DNA of 64,000 nucleotides, from positions 1 through 64,000 of the forward strand of contig JAGVSM010001710.1 in assembly GCA_022494885.1 (NCBI GenBank). Reading direction: 5' to 3'. This document shows, piece after piece, positions 32,946 through 43,650 of this stretch; position 1 is the stretch's first letter, and each line of letters opens with the position of its first letter. Both the position numbers and the translations under genes were made by a program. Origin of the DNA: Micrasema longulum. Taxonomy: Eukaryota; Arthropoda; Insecta; Trichoptera; Brachycentridae. The notes under the pieces were generated by a model that did no database searches, was not told the DNA's origin, and saw only the letters and a program-made list of their open reading frames with translations.

Positions 32946-33865
32946 AGGATACTAATAACAATATCGGATGAAAGTGATTCAATATTTTACGTTATTTGTA
33001 AAATGACATTGTACTTCCATGGATTTTTTTAAAAACTTAAAATGTTCGTTCTAATCTAGTAAAATAAGGCGTCGCTGAATTTTATAATGATATTATTTAA
33101 AAAAATACTAATAAAAATATTTAATATGTAAAAAGTTTTTTTCTGCTTTTCTGATTTCTCACAATCTTTTTTTTAAGTTATAAAATGAAAAGTACCTAAA
33201 CAAGTAAATAGTTCTTATTTCTTAATTCTAAAATTCTTTTCCTGATTTTTTATGTATTAGATATTGATTTCCAGAAGAATAAAACTTGACAGTAACCAAT
33301 TATAAAATAAAAACTGTATTCATATTGTAATATTTTGTACGTATCCTGTGGATCTTACCAACATGGAAAATACGTGTGTATTCGTTATGGAGCTAAATCG
33401 GCCACCTAGCGGTCAGTAGAGAAACTTAACAAAACTATTTCGACTTTCTTCGTTCTTGTACTGAAAGAATCTAAGATCGCTTCATTTATATTTTTCCATA
33501 GTAATTCTACGCCATTTTATAAATTATAATGTTATTTATTCAAATTATTTAAATTAATATATAAGCAGAAAAATAATGTTTGATTTATTTATGTTAACTA
33601 AGTAAGTTCATAGCACTTTAACCCTTAAAGCGTTTGTGTTCATTTTAAGAGACACCTACAAAAAATATGATAATAATTTGGCAATTCGTCCTATCCTAAG
33701 AAAGATGATTTCTGTTTTTTGAAAAAAAATTCATGTAAATATTGTTAATTTTATTTCTATATGTACTTTATTCCTATTTTTATGTGTGTACAAGCTGTAA
33801 TTGTTTACTATTTAATTAATTTTCACAATAATTTAATTTAAATTTTAATAATTTGTATTGATAAT
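32946..33865. other. Gene-free stretch
   Basis: AT-rich except 33350-33480, which is less AT-rich and has a CCACCTAGCGGTC word common in insect non-coding DNA. No ORF. Confidence 0.4.
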
Positions 33866-34480
33866 TTTATTTTTTATGTATTTTATTTATGTTTTTTTTT
33901 TTAAATATACATAAGAGGTAAAACAGAGATTTAACTATATTATTACATCAAATTATATTTACAAAGCAATGAAATACATATTAATAGTAAAAATAGTTTA
34001 AAAAAATCCCACAAAGACATGGCCTTTTCGTGGGTATACAAAAAAATGTTAATGAATTTCTGCTCCTATAATAAATAGACAGTTATAATAATTTTGTCGA
34101 ACATAAAGAAGAGAAAATAAAATTTTCTGTTGAAGGTTATATGGTTTTTTTATAGTAATTAAAAAAGGAAATAAAAAATATAAAAGAAAACAAAACTATT
34201 TCTTATTATTCAAGGGCAACAAAATATATCATAGAAAAAAATATTTCATATCTTTAGTTTGAATCTAGAATAGTGCGTGTTTTTTTAAAAGAAGGATAAT
34301 TTTGAATGTTTGCAATCAATGAAATATTATCAGTAAAAAAAGAATTGAAAAAATTTGGGCCTATAAAATACGCATATCTCTGTGCGAGCCTCGTTTTACA
34401 ATGTGGTATTTCTAACACACGATTCCTTCTTTGACTTGATCTATTTGAATTACTTGTAAATAAAGTTTGGTTCTAAAATT
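33866..34480 (-). mobile_element. LINE 3' end with RT C-terminus (CR1/L2-type)
   Basis: The minus strand reads NRSSQRRNRVLEIPHCKTR, LAQRYAYFIGPNFFNSFF and YPSFKKTRTI (34262-34478). The pattern RSS.R....L..P..KT...RR.F...GP..FN.L, then FKK, is the end of CR1/L2-type RTs. A 3' UTR continues to an AATAAATACAT-type tail near 33870. 5'-truncated. Confidence 0.6.
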
Positions 34481-34589
34481 TATGGTATATATTTATATAT
34501 ATTTGTTTATGGTACATGTTTAATTGTAGAAAAATGAGTATTTTGATCTGAATGTGTCTGTATTTTAAATATTATTTGCCATTGTTTGA

Positions 34590-34735
34590 AGCCAAAATAA
34601 ATCTCCACTCGATTACCTTTTCTAGAATTTTTACCTGAAAGTTGCTATCGAGTCCAAAAAACTCGTCCACGATTCAGGTTCTATTTCACTCACAGAACTG
34701 TATTCTTCATCCGCCTGGACACTGAAAAAATACTA
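34590..34735 (-). mobile_element. SINE A, 5' segment, inverted
   Basis: CTCCACTCGATTACC, TATCGAGTCCAAAAAAC, CACAGAACTGTATTCTTCATC and CGCCTGGACACTG. Confidence 0.6.
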
Positions 34736-35180
34736 CGCATTAAAAGCTGGTAATTTTTTTGTCGTAATATCGTTATCTTTGTGATAAAGTAATATTTCTC
34801 ATAACGCAACTAATATAATTCCCCGAGTTACTCACCCGAATAGTAATGACTCCTGAGGCCGGCATTAGTGGGGGTGCAAAATTAACTCGCTCTTTGAGTA
34901 ATCAAGCAAGCCTATTATAAATTTGAATTCTCTCTCCGCATCTCTCGTAATCTACATACACGTACGTTACACGTGGAACTAGCGGAGATCATATCTCTGT
35001 CTGGAGTAACTGGCTTCAGCTGAATATCAAGTAGACATTGACGGAGAAAATAAATTAATAAAAATGCATGTTTTATGGATATAATAAAGGCTTAATGAAG
35101 GAACAAAGTATTACATCAAAATTAATACATAAATTTTATTGCCTATTTTGGTGGCGGAGCTTTCTGCTGACTTGGAGTCA
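34736..35180. other. Gene-free stretch with GC-richer island
   Basis: 34820-35045 is moderately GC-rich and unique in the window; no ORF. Confidence 0.35.
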
Positions 35181-35300
35181 AGTAGTACTGCAGCAATGAG
35201 GTACTTTACTCCTACGTGAAATTGGATACAAAAAATGTTTTCTTGCGCGCAGTAAAAATAAGAGCATTAAATTATACCGCAAAGTTTCTTGAAAAGGTAG
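35181..35300 (+). repeat. Dispersed repeat, copy 2
   Basis: GAAATTGGATACAAAAAATG, GCGCGCAGTAAAAATAAGAGC and ATTAAATTATA correspond to 24411-24500. Confidence 0.45.
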
Positions 35301-35675
35301 GACAAAAATAATTTCAAAAAATTAATTAAAACGAACTACTTTGATCAGCATATTTGGTTCTTATGAATCAACCAATGATAAGAGAGCTGTCAAAGATATA
35401 CTGTTTTCTTACCGTAATTGGACCAATCGGGGAGAAAGAGCCGAAGAGAATCTCTGACGTCACATGCGGAATAATTTCAGAAATACAAAACTTTAAAAAT
35501 TAATTGCGCTGATAATACGATATCCGTTGTTTTTTTTAATTCCTTATTCTAATAGTCTGTTGACAAATAAAAAAGAACCAATGAACTCCCTCATTAGTAT
35601 GCTGAAGAGGGGTAAACCGGTTGAGTTTTTTGGACATATCCAGTAGTTAATCATAGTGACAGACCCCTATATTAC
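35301..35675. other. Gene-free stretch
   Basis: No repeat shared within the window. TGACGTCA at about 35457. ACCGGTTGAGTTTTTTGG near 35616 could be a trace of another LINE. Confidence 0.35.
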
Positions 35676-36670
35676 GGATTTGACTATTGACGAATGGAAG
35701 AGACGTTAGGACTGCTCTCCGAAGGATAGATGGACCTATTATTATTACCCAGACGTGAGGACGAGAGTTTGAAACAAGCGCTGGTGTCTTAATCGCTATG
35801 TAGTTCAAATGATTTCAGGTTACGCAGAATTCAGGGGTAGTAAATTAAATTCTTTTGCTCTTGTTAACTCTTAAAAGACTGTGATAAATAATCCCTTTGC
35901 GCGCGGTGATGTAACATCGTGTTACCACTAGTAAAAGACGGAATAATTATAAGTTCAAAAATTGAAAAAAAAAAAAACATGGAGACATACTGTTTAATAA
36001 TCCCTTTTCCATTATTTGTGCAAATAAACATATAATAAATGCCCTGTTATAGTAAAATAAGTTAATAATCATAAATACGCCGCTCAGATTACGCGCGTGC
36101 GTTTCCCATCACTGTTATCAACCGGCTGAAATCTGAATCTATTTTACACTTTACTTAGTTTTGTTTTTGTCTCTTTCACACTTACACCTACCATAGAACA
36201 GCGTTTCTGTCTTCCTTGTGATGAGTTCTATCTTCGTGCTCTTTCTTATACATATGTGTTGCTGAATTAGCGGACACTCTTTTTTTGCGTAGCGAGGATA
36301 AATATTTTTTTGTATTAACATCCTGCATAGTTGTACAAATTTCACTTTCCAAATCCGGTGTGAAAATGTCCATTTGAAGATTACAAAAAATACGAATTCA
36401 TCATTTTAAAAAATAAGAGAGATATATCAAGTCTTGTGTCCTATGTCGACTAGTGTGACGTCACAGCCACACAAGAGTTAATAATTTAATTTGAGCTTTT
36501 GGCGCTTTAAATCAAACAGCCGAACATGCAATCTGGCATTGTCTTATACTGAATGAAGGAAGGGGAATAATGCTGGACATTTTGATAAATATTACTAGAC
36601 CCGTCTGGAATTCTGCCAGAGAAGTTCAGATTATTTACTCTGTTAGCTCTAAGATTGACAAATAGAAGAC
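35676..36670 (+). pseudogene. R1-like LINE C-terminal domain split by a TTAA element
   Basis: Left part (35676-35863): DLTIDEWKRR, PKDRWTYYYYPDVRT, VVQMISGYAEFRGSKLNSF. Right part (36482-36670): CAFGALNQTAEHAIWHC and ARPVW-like residues. Joined in thought, these follow the R1-type order W..RW...GRWT...P, LTQMLTGHG.FR.YL..F, C.C....QTAEH..W.C. The 610-bp TTAA element sits exactly between the two halves of the Cys/His domain. Stops and a frameshift in the left part show decay independent of the insertion. Confidence 0.65.
35868..36477 (+). mobile_element. TTAA-flanked non-autonomous transposon, copy 2
   Basis: TTAA at 35864-35867 and 36478-36481. Ends CTCTTAAAAGACTGTG and (reversed) CTCTTGTGTGGCTGTG. 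Shares CCCTTTGCGCGCGGTG and TTACGCGCGTGCG with the other copies. On the minus strand a short reading starts MDIFTPDLESEICTTM (36188-36373) and has a relative in copy 3. Confidence 0.75.
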
Positions 36671-36673
36671 TTA

Positions 36674-36906
36674 AGCTAGGGTTTCCTAGGACAGCGGCGC
36701 CCGTATCTTTACGGCCGTAGTGAACGGTGATGCGGTGGACAGCCGTCGCAGAGGTTGCTAGAGAGTGGTTTTATTTTTTTACGGTATTATCAACACCGTT
36801 TTCCTAGGAAACAACTCTCTAGTCACCGTTACGACGGCTGTCCACCGCATCACCGTTCACTACGGCCGTAAAGATACGGGCACCGCTGTCCTAGGAAACC
36901 CTAGCT
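36674..36906. mobile_element. 233-bp foldback MITE
   Basis: The two arms of about 100 bp are inverted copies. The outer 76 bp (AGCTAGGGTTTCCTAGGACA onward, with GCCGTAGTGAACGGTGATGC) differ at one position. TTA flanks both sides (36671-36673, 36907-36909), fitting a 3-bp duplication as in PIF/Harbinger-type elements. It is GC-rich against its surroundings and non-coding. Confidence 0.75.
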
Positions 36907-36909
36907 TTA

Positions 36910-37268
36910 GAGGTGGCCCGTAATAGTGACATATATTTGTGAAATTTTCGTCTTTAAGAGAATGTGCAGAATGGTTGGTAAATTAAAATCAAACATAAAT
37001 TATTTTCTAGGGAGCCCAATGTCTCTGGTCATGAAATAAACTAATCTTTTGTGCCGTCCTTTCCCGTCAATGGGAAGTAGTGTTGCTAACCCTTAAGTGT
37101 TGAAATTGTCAAACGTAGTACCTACCTACAAACAATTCTTTTACTGTGACTTGATCAAATTAAAGCAGTTAACAACTTTTAAATACGCAGTGCTATATGC
37201 ATGATTGTAGGATTTATCATATGGTGGCTTATTTGAAAGGCATCGGAGTTAATAAATTTTAAAATAAT
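36910..37268. other. Gene-free stretch
   Basis: Nothing recognised. Confidence 0.4.
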
Positions 37269-37466
37269 GATCGGGTTGTGGTCCCGTGGCTAGTGTTGCG
37301 GACTCACGGGCTAGAGGTCCGAGGTTCAAACCCCACTCTACCCCAAATTGATTTCCATTGTCTAATAGTGAGTTATTTACAACTCGTTGAAAATCGCCCT
37401 CAAAATTAAAAATTTGGGTCAATCCTAAGTACGCAAATATTTCTTTTTATTTAAAAAAAAAAAAAT
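37269..37466 (+). mobile_element. SINE C, full copy
   Basis: tRNA-like head with GTGGCTAGTGTTGCGGACTC and B box GGTTCAAACCC (37323-37333). Body TTAGTGAGTTATTTACAACT-like (AATAGTGAGTTATTTAC, AACTCGTTGAAAAT), and a poly(A) tail at 37450-37466. Relatives at 58990-59190 (plus) and 42885-43055 (minus). Confidence 0.75.
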
Positions 37467-37484
37467 AAGTATCAAGAAGAAAAT

Positions 37485-38090
37485 TTCTTCAGTTTTTTTT
37501 TTCCATTTGAAGATCCTTCATGTTAATGATGTTTGTGGGAGATCATTGAACAATCTTGGAACAACGCAATTTAATGTTCGCTCTCCGAAGTAATTTGTAA
37601 TTCCTGGAACAAACAGGGAGCCCTTAGTTTTCAATCTAGTAGTGTGAGTGTGGGAAACTCTTTTCTTATATTTCCGGATCAACAAAAAGATCTACAACCG
37701 ATTTGTAGTCACAAAGTTGTTTTACCGGCAGGACATTACAGAATTTTAAATATACACCTTCGCCTATATGTTTCGCCTCACGGATTATGCTATCGGGTAC
37801 AATCCCCCTCAACAGTCTCACCTAAATATCATAAATTTTACCCGGATGAGACTGGAAGGTGAGACCCCAGACACGCACTCCGTAAGATATAATGGATTCA
37901 ATGATCGAGGTATATATGTATCTTAACGTTTTGAAAGGTAGTATGTTTTTGATTTCATAAATCATCTTAAGCCAGTACCTGTCGCAAATTCCATCAATAT
38001 GAACACCTCTGCTAAATTTAGAATCAATTATTAATCCTAAATTTAATTTTGATGATGTGATTAAAAATAAATCACCCTGAACACTTTTTT
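37485..38090 (-). pseudogene. LINE RT C-terminal third (L2/CR1-type)
   Basis: The minus strand gives NLGLIIDSKFSRGVHIDGIC, YEIKNILPFKTLRYIYTSII, ESIISYGVRVWG, a stop, then EAKHIGEGVYLKFCNVLPVK and finally YFGERTLNCVVPRLFNDLP. LGL..D......HI, IYTS.I...I.YG..VWG and G.R......P..FN.LP are standard marks of the region after the RT core in L2/CR1-type LINEs. It has several stops and lacks the catalytic motifs. It ends next to the SINE C tail. Confidence 0.7.
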
Positions 38091-38440
38091 AATACATCAT
38101 TGACATTCTGAATTTATTGTTGATGGGATACATCGGCTTTGGTCGGATAACATCGGTGACAGAAGTAATCACCTTATATCGCAAATCTAGCACAAATACA
38201 ACCCTGGCATTAATCACTATGTATGCAAATGAGAGCAGTTCATATTACAGCTTCACAGACCGACCTAACTGCGTCCTCGGTGTCACCACTAGATCTGGCC
38301 AAACGTGATAACCAGGGTTACCAGAATTCTAATTTTAATATGAACATTTAATTGCCCGGTCTTATTTTATTTTGACTTATTTATTTACTTCAATAATAAA
38401 AATATCGGGTCAAGTGCACGTTGAATGAAAATATCTCATA
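38091..38440. other. Gene-free stretch, possibly the 5' continuation of the LINE
   Basis: The minus strand has weak RT-like residues near 38090 only. No clear FADD box was found. Confidence 0.35.
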
Positions 38441-38791
38441 TTTATTTATTTATTTTATATATACGGCCTAAGCCAATTACAACAGTTACATGAAGAAACA
38501 TAAATGCAAGAAACTGAACGAAAAGAACATAAAACTATTTGGCAAAGACAACAAGGGCAAAACAATAAAAGTATACAATATATTTTAAAAAAACAAAAGA
38601 TCAAAAACTTTGAGTTAAACCATTCGAATCCAACTTCATCCTACACTGTTTAGTCGCGAAGAGATCTACGAAAAGCAGGAAGATCTATACTAAAAAAATC
38701 CAAGTCGTGTGATGAATTGACTAATCTACACATTCTGGACATTGGGGCATAAAAACCAAAGTTGCTCTTAGAAGATTTTATAAATAGCAGA
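38441..38791 (-). mobile_element. LINE N2, second copy, 5'-truncated
   Basis: Very close to 1847-2205: ACGGCCTAAGCCAATTACAA, GCGAAGAGATCTACGAAAAG, CATTCTGGACATTGGGGCAT. Similarity stops at about 38791. The high similarity suggests recent activity of this family. Confidence 0.75.
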
Positions 38792-39450
38792 CTTTATAAA
38801 TTATATTATACTGACATTGTTTTTCTTAAAAACCTATTTATACCATTTTAGCTGAGGTAAATTCTGGTTCCTTCCTGAAAAACCAACGGATTTTGTTCAT
38901 CCTCAGGCTCGGAAAGGTTAAACACATTTATAAAAGATATTTAAAAACTTCCACGCAGTTTTTCGGTTCAATTTCAAAATTAAAATAAATATATAATTTT
39001 TATTAAAGGCACATAATTTTATTGTTATATATTCGCTCTTTACATAGCCCTGTTTATTAAAACGTTAAATTACAAATTCCATTATTGTCAGTTCTACAGA
39101 TAACTATGTACGTAGGTCCTACCATTGTTCGCTGCTCTGTAATTATCAAATTAGCATTTAAATCATTTTGGCAAGCGTTCATTTGTAAGTAATACATTAT
39201 GAGTTATGAATATTAAACCAGCCCTATTGGGCTTTGCATACACAATATTATCTAATATGTTCCTAAGGGATATACAATAGTTATTATACACTGTACAATT
39301 GTACATATTTGCAGATCATTTGTTTCTACGACCCATTTATAAAAAAAAAATACTTTGTCCTATTTGTTTCATACTCAAAAAATATAATGTCATAACAACC
39401 TCGGAAAATTACTTATATTAAATAAGGAAATTTTTGTTATATATACATAC
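38792..39450. other. Gene-free stretch
   Basis: AT-rich, nothing recognised. Confidence 0.4.
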
Positions 39451-40075
39451 TAGCTGACCGACAGACAGTTGGTTTGCCTTGGAAAAATACTTGTTATTGA
39501 TAAGTAGGTAGGTACCTAGGTACTTCATTGTGATTAAATTTCAAAACTAAAAATTGTTAATATTCAAATAATAAATTTAAGTAGGTACTGTTTATGGTTG
39601 AATTCCAAAACATAATATAAATATTTTTTCAAATATAGCATTCTTTTTGCAAACCTCAAACTCCGGTATTTTTTAATTTAATATTATTTTAGTATTACCA
39701 AAAATCCAGTAAAAAGAAAGAAATGGGTAGAAATTATAAAGAATTTATGGAAAGAATCTGATTGAAATCCACAAACAACAAATGCTGTTTTGTAAACATT
39801 CAAATACAAACTTTTTTTATACATAAAAAAAACAACATCTTTCCATTTTTTTGCTAATGCATTCTCCTCGAATGCAACCTTGGTAGATCGATGAATAAAA
39901 CATTCATGCTCCTAACTTATTTTTTCAAATAAGAAGATTTTAATATCTACGAACACGTACAGCGCAAAGATCTATATTTCTCTGAAAACCGCACGTAAAT
40001 CGGTTAAGCCATTTAAAAGAAGTTCAGTGACATCACACGTACAGAGGAACTATATTTAAAGATATCACTTTTTAT
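39451..40075 (+). mobile_element. AGCTGACC-type non-autonomous repeat (Helitron-like guess)
   Basis: Begins ACTAGCTGACCGACAGACAG (39448). The end holds CACGTAAATCGGTTAAGCC (39991) and CATCACACGTACAGAGG (40032), words usual near one end of AGCTGACC-type repeats in moths and butterflies. No ORF. Confidence 0.45.
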
Positions 40076-40449
40076 CCTTAAAATAAACTATCAGAAACTT
40101 TTCAGTCTTCTGGCTCCTCCACTTTCCTACCTTAGATCAATTTTCCAACAACCACTTTATTTTATCTTAAATTATTGAAAACTTTACTTTGTTATATTTA
40201 TATTTAGAAGATAAGATTTTCTCATGCTAATTGTTATCTTTTATTCAGAGATATTATATTTCTCTTTTATATTTTTAATTTTATTTTGCTTAGTTTTAAT
40301 TATTCTATTATATTTTATATTATTGGCTACATAATTATTGTTCACTGCTGTGATTATTTCTGTAAATCATTTTTTTTGTAAAAGGTTCTTTGAACCGTTG
40401 ATGTACAAATAAATAAACCACTGATTGTAACGACTCATTCTCGTCATAT
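40076..40449. other. Gene-free stretch ending in a LINE-like tail
   Basis: CGTTGATGTACAAATAAATAAA at about 40397-40420 looks like a plus-strand LINE 3' tail without recognisable codons upstream. Confidence 0.35.
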
Positions 40450-40540
40450 TTTTTTTATTCGCACCCAGTGGTGCATAGAGAACTGCATTTGTATTCCAAT
40501 TGAAGTGTATCTTGCTTAATTTTATTACATGCATAATTTT
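40450..40540 (-). mobile_element. SINE A, 3' part
   Basis: CGCACCCAGTGGTGCATAGAG, ACTGCATTTGTATTCC, GAAGTGTATCTTGC. Confidence 0.5.
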
Positions 40541-40589
40541 TTTATATTGTTAAAAGCAATTTATACTATTTTTAATTGAATCGGCATTC

Positions 40590-40735
40590 ACTTCGTAACA
40601 CTTCATTATAAATTATTATGAAAATAAAACTTTGTTATCAGTGTTACACAATTTTATTCTTTTACAAGAACACAACTATAGTTTCGGGAGAGCACTCCTC
40701 CCATCGACGGGTGATATAAAACCCGTTATTTTTTT
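40590..40735 (-). repeat. Possible Penelope-like 3' end with decayed hammerhead
   Basis: On the minus strand 40681-40713 reads CGTCGAT, stem GGGAG/CTCCC with a 7-nt loop, then GAAAC. Order and the T before stem II equal the Penelope LTR motif at 17593, but the CTGANGA core is damaged and the GTC triplet is TAT. A tail ATAAAATTGTGTAAC follows. Confidence 0.35.
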
Positions 40736-41130
40736 AAAAAATTTAATTCCTTAATATTTCTATAATTCGATTTAAAAAATAATTTTCCGGACAAAAAAGA
40801 AATAATTATAGAATTGTATTTATATAGTAAAATATTGTAAAATATTGAAATGAATAATTTAGTAAACCAATCAACAAATATATTTACACAATAAAATGTA
40901 TACTCACACACAGGCCATGCCTTTGTAAGAATTTTTTTATTGTTGTGTTTATGTCATTGTGTATTTTGTAGTTGTAACTTATGATTACTCATTGTAAAAT
41001 GCAACTAAAAAAAAAAGAAAATAGTAAAAATAAAAAACAATAATTTGATATTTCAATTATTGGCAACTTTATTTACAGCGTAGCTACAAATTATTGAGCA
41101 TCGGGTAAACTACCTTGGTATGTAAGATTT
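40736..41130. other. AT-rich stretch
   Basis: The minus-strand reading 40726-40911 is low-complexity. Nothing recognised. Confidence 0.4.
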
Positions 41131-41420
41131 TTCACAAAATCATCATCATTCCATGTCTGCTCCCTAGTTGGAGCAAATGGTGTCCACGAAGATCCTCCAG
41201 GCATATCTGTCGGCTGCCAGCTCCTGCGCGTCTTCTTAAGTCAGGTTCGTGTATCGTATTTCTGACATGAACTTCCGACAAACTGTCAGCAGTGGACGTC
41301 CAAGACGTCGAGAACCTGATTTCGTGTAAAGTAGGCAAGCGTGGTTAAGGCTCTCAGGAGGCATCCACAGTTCATGGCCTTGCCAACCGTATCGCCTCCG
41401 CTTGATGACAGTTGTCACTG
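41131..41420 (-). pseudogene. RTE-like LINE RT, C-terminal tail
   Basis: Minus-strand frames give IKRRRYGWQGHELWMPPESL, GSRRLGRPLLTVCRKFMSEI, RYTNLT, then EDAQELAADRYAWRIFV and DTICSN. This equals RR..W.GH..RMP..RL, G.R..GRP....KD....I, A..R..WR. One stop lies between the blocks. A shorter relative ending the same way is at 56518-56660. Confidence 0.65.
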
Positions 41421-42060
41421 GAGTTTGCTGGGTTCGTTATCTTATTACTTCATTCCGCACAAAGTCAAACCACTCCACACCTTAGATTTTTCCGAGACAC
41501 CTATTCTTAAAACTCGGTATCTTGCCGTTTTGGGCCCCAGTGAGGGGCCCAGATTGCAAATACAGAAAATACAAATGATTTATTATTAATTACTTAGGCC
41601 CAGAATGAGGCGATTTTCCGTGAATATAGATTTTATTGAATTTGAAGGATTTTGCTAGTTGTTGTTAGGTGAACTACTGCACTAGTCGGAGATGACGGAA
41701 GAAATCATGTTTTTATTAGTTTATATTAATTTTGATAATTTCCCCAGTGGCTTAAATCCGGTACTTGTTTGCAAACATTTTGACATACTCAAATTATTGT
41801 TAAAATATAACGCGCTGACTTGTAATCAAAACGTTTGAATGACTCGAAAGTATAAAAACTGGTTAGAATGTCGCGACGTGGAGTTACTTTCGGCCAAGCA
41901 GAGTTTCCCGCCAGTACGAGGCCAATGATGACGTCATAAAGAAGCGGGTTATCACATGCTCAAAAACCGTTCAGTCGATGGGGATGTTACCTTTGCCTAC
42001 CGCCCCGTACTGAGTTCTACCTCTCGCAGACATAATAGCACGATCTAAGCGCTAGACTGT
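41421..42060. other. Unassigned, mixed-composition segment
   Basis: 41840-42060 is GC-richer and unique in the window, with AAGTATAAAAACTGG (TATA-like, 41846-41860), CGTCGCGACATTC-type and TGATGACGTCATAAAG words. It could be a promoter region or a LINE UTR. Confidence 0.35.
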
Positions 42061-42229
42061 TGAATCCACTTTTAAATCGAAATTGGAATTGCTTCGTACA
42101 GGAAAAGTATAATAAGAGGTACTCTAGCCTTCAATATTCAGATTATTGCCTTCTTCTGTTAGATTTCGATTTGCTATTTGAACTTGAGCACCTTTTCAAA
42201 AAACAGTTTTTACCGGTATCATCTCCCTA

Positions 42230-42330
42230 TACACTATCCGCACCAGATGATGCATAAGGCACTGCATTGGAACACCAAATTAAAAAGATTAGGGAATCAG
42301 TCGTTTGCCTCAGGTCAAGAACAAAATGCC
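42230..42330 (-). mobile_element. SINE A, 3' part, diverged
   Basis: CCGCACCAGATGATGCATAAGG, CACTGCATTGGAACACC, GAATCAGTCGTTTGCCTCAGG. Confidence 0.5.
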
Positions 42331-42724
42331 ATACTAGTATTGCGTCGATTTAAAATCCCATAATTCGCCAGCAGCTGTTATAGCAGAGCGTCTATTTGTT
42401 TTTCTAACACCGCTCTCTTCCTCTCCTTTTATCTTGTTTTTCCTATTAACGACTAGTAGCTACCGAATTAAGTTTACATATCACAACGGAGGTAAATAAC
42501 ATTTAATATAAGGAAATATGCATTTACAGGACTAAAACCTATGGGAGGTATTGGAAATATAACAAAATTATCTTCAAATGTGTAAAAAGTAAAATAATAT
42601 ATTCTCTATGAAAATTATCATTTTCAGTTAACTTTTTATTTTTGAAATTTGGTGAAATACATTTAGGAAACCGATAAATAAACTATCCGTTCCCTTGAAA
42701 ATAAACACATTTTCACAATAAAAA
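42331..42724. other. AT-rich stretch
   Basis: Nothing recognised. Confidence 0.4.
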
Positions 42725-42845
42725 AAAAGATTTATTTATTCACATACATAAGTTTATTGTACAGTATTTAAAACATAAGTCCCAACTCCATGGGACTAAA
42801 AGTCCTGTGTTGAGATGGCTTTGACTTTATAATTACAAGGTTTCC
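42725..42845 (-). repeat. LINE-like 3' end, family T, copy 2
   Basis: ATTTATTTATTCACATAC, TTATTGTACAGTATTT, AAGTCCCAACTCCATGGGAC, resembling 27085-27200. Confidence 0.4.
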
Positions 42846-42884
42846 TATTGCAGTATTTTTTTTTATAATAAAAAAAACAATTGG

Positions 42885-43055
42885 GTTTTTATCCCAAAAT
42901 ATTTCAATAACGGGGCCATTTTCATAAAGTTGTAAATATGTAACTCATTATCAAAAAATGGAAATCAAGTCGTGGTACCAACCTCGGATCATTGATTCGT
43001 GAGTCCACGTCACTAACTACGGGAACACAATCTGATTTTAATTCAATTCTATCAT
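42885..43055 (-). mobile_element. SINE C, inverted, diverged
   Basis: Read on the minus strand: GTGTTCCCGTAGTTAGTGAC, GACTCACGAATC, GTCCGAGGTT-like B-box region (ATCCGAGGTTGGTACC), GATTTCCATTTTTTGATAATG and TTACAACTTTATGAAAATGG; the same order as 37269-37466. Confidence 0.55.
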
Positions 43056-43170
43056 ACACAAATTTAAAATAGTTTTTTTTGAAACATACAAAAATAAAGA
43101 AATAACTAACATATAAGTAAAACATATCTGTCAAGGGAAAAAAAAAACTTTTTACAAGTATTTATTTTTT

Positions 43171-43650
43171 ATGTGTTTTCAGGGATTGTCTAGTATGTAC
43201 GGGAAATAATTCAATCTCACCAGCATCAATAAATATTTTAGCCCTTTTACTTCACAAATATCAACGGATTTATTTTTATTTTGTTTTATTCAGGAAATAT
43301 AATACAGTAAAATAAAATTAAAAAAAAAAAAGTTATTAGAAGTTTTCATATTATATTACATGCTAAGTTATCAATTAACTATTTTTATTTTTCAAGTCTT
43401 ATAATATTTTAAAATAAAAAAACCTATTTGAAAGTATGTAGTTTAAAAATTAAATTCATAGTAAAATGAGTGAAAAATAGAAAAAATATTAAAATGAAAA
43501 AAAAAAACAGAAAGGAAAATAGAAGGAATATAGAAGTTCAAATATGGGTAAAATCGTGAATGTCACATATTGTGTAAAGTGGCTACTTAAACCAGCCATT
43601 GACAGGTTACAAACCCTGTAAATGCTTAGACTTCTGTATTCTTTTACATT
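43171..43650. mobile_element. Foldback family F copy with AT-rich insertion
   Basis: 43180-43265 (GGGAAATAATTCAATCTCACC, CTTTTACTTCACAAATATC) equals 57500-57560. The arm at 43545-43650 (GTGTAAAGTGGCTACTTAAAC, CATTGACAGGTTAC) equals 57620-57690. About 280 bp of A/T-rich sequence lies between them. Confidence 0.5.
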
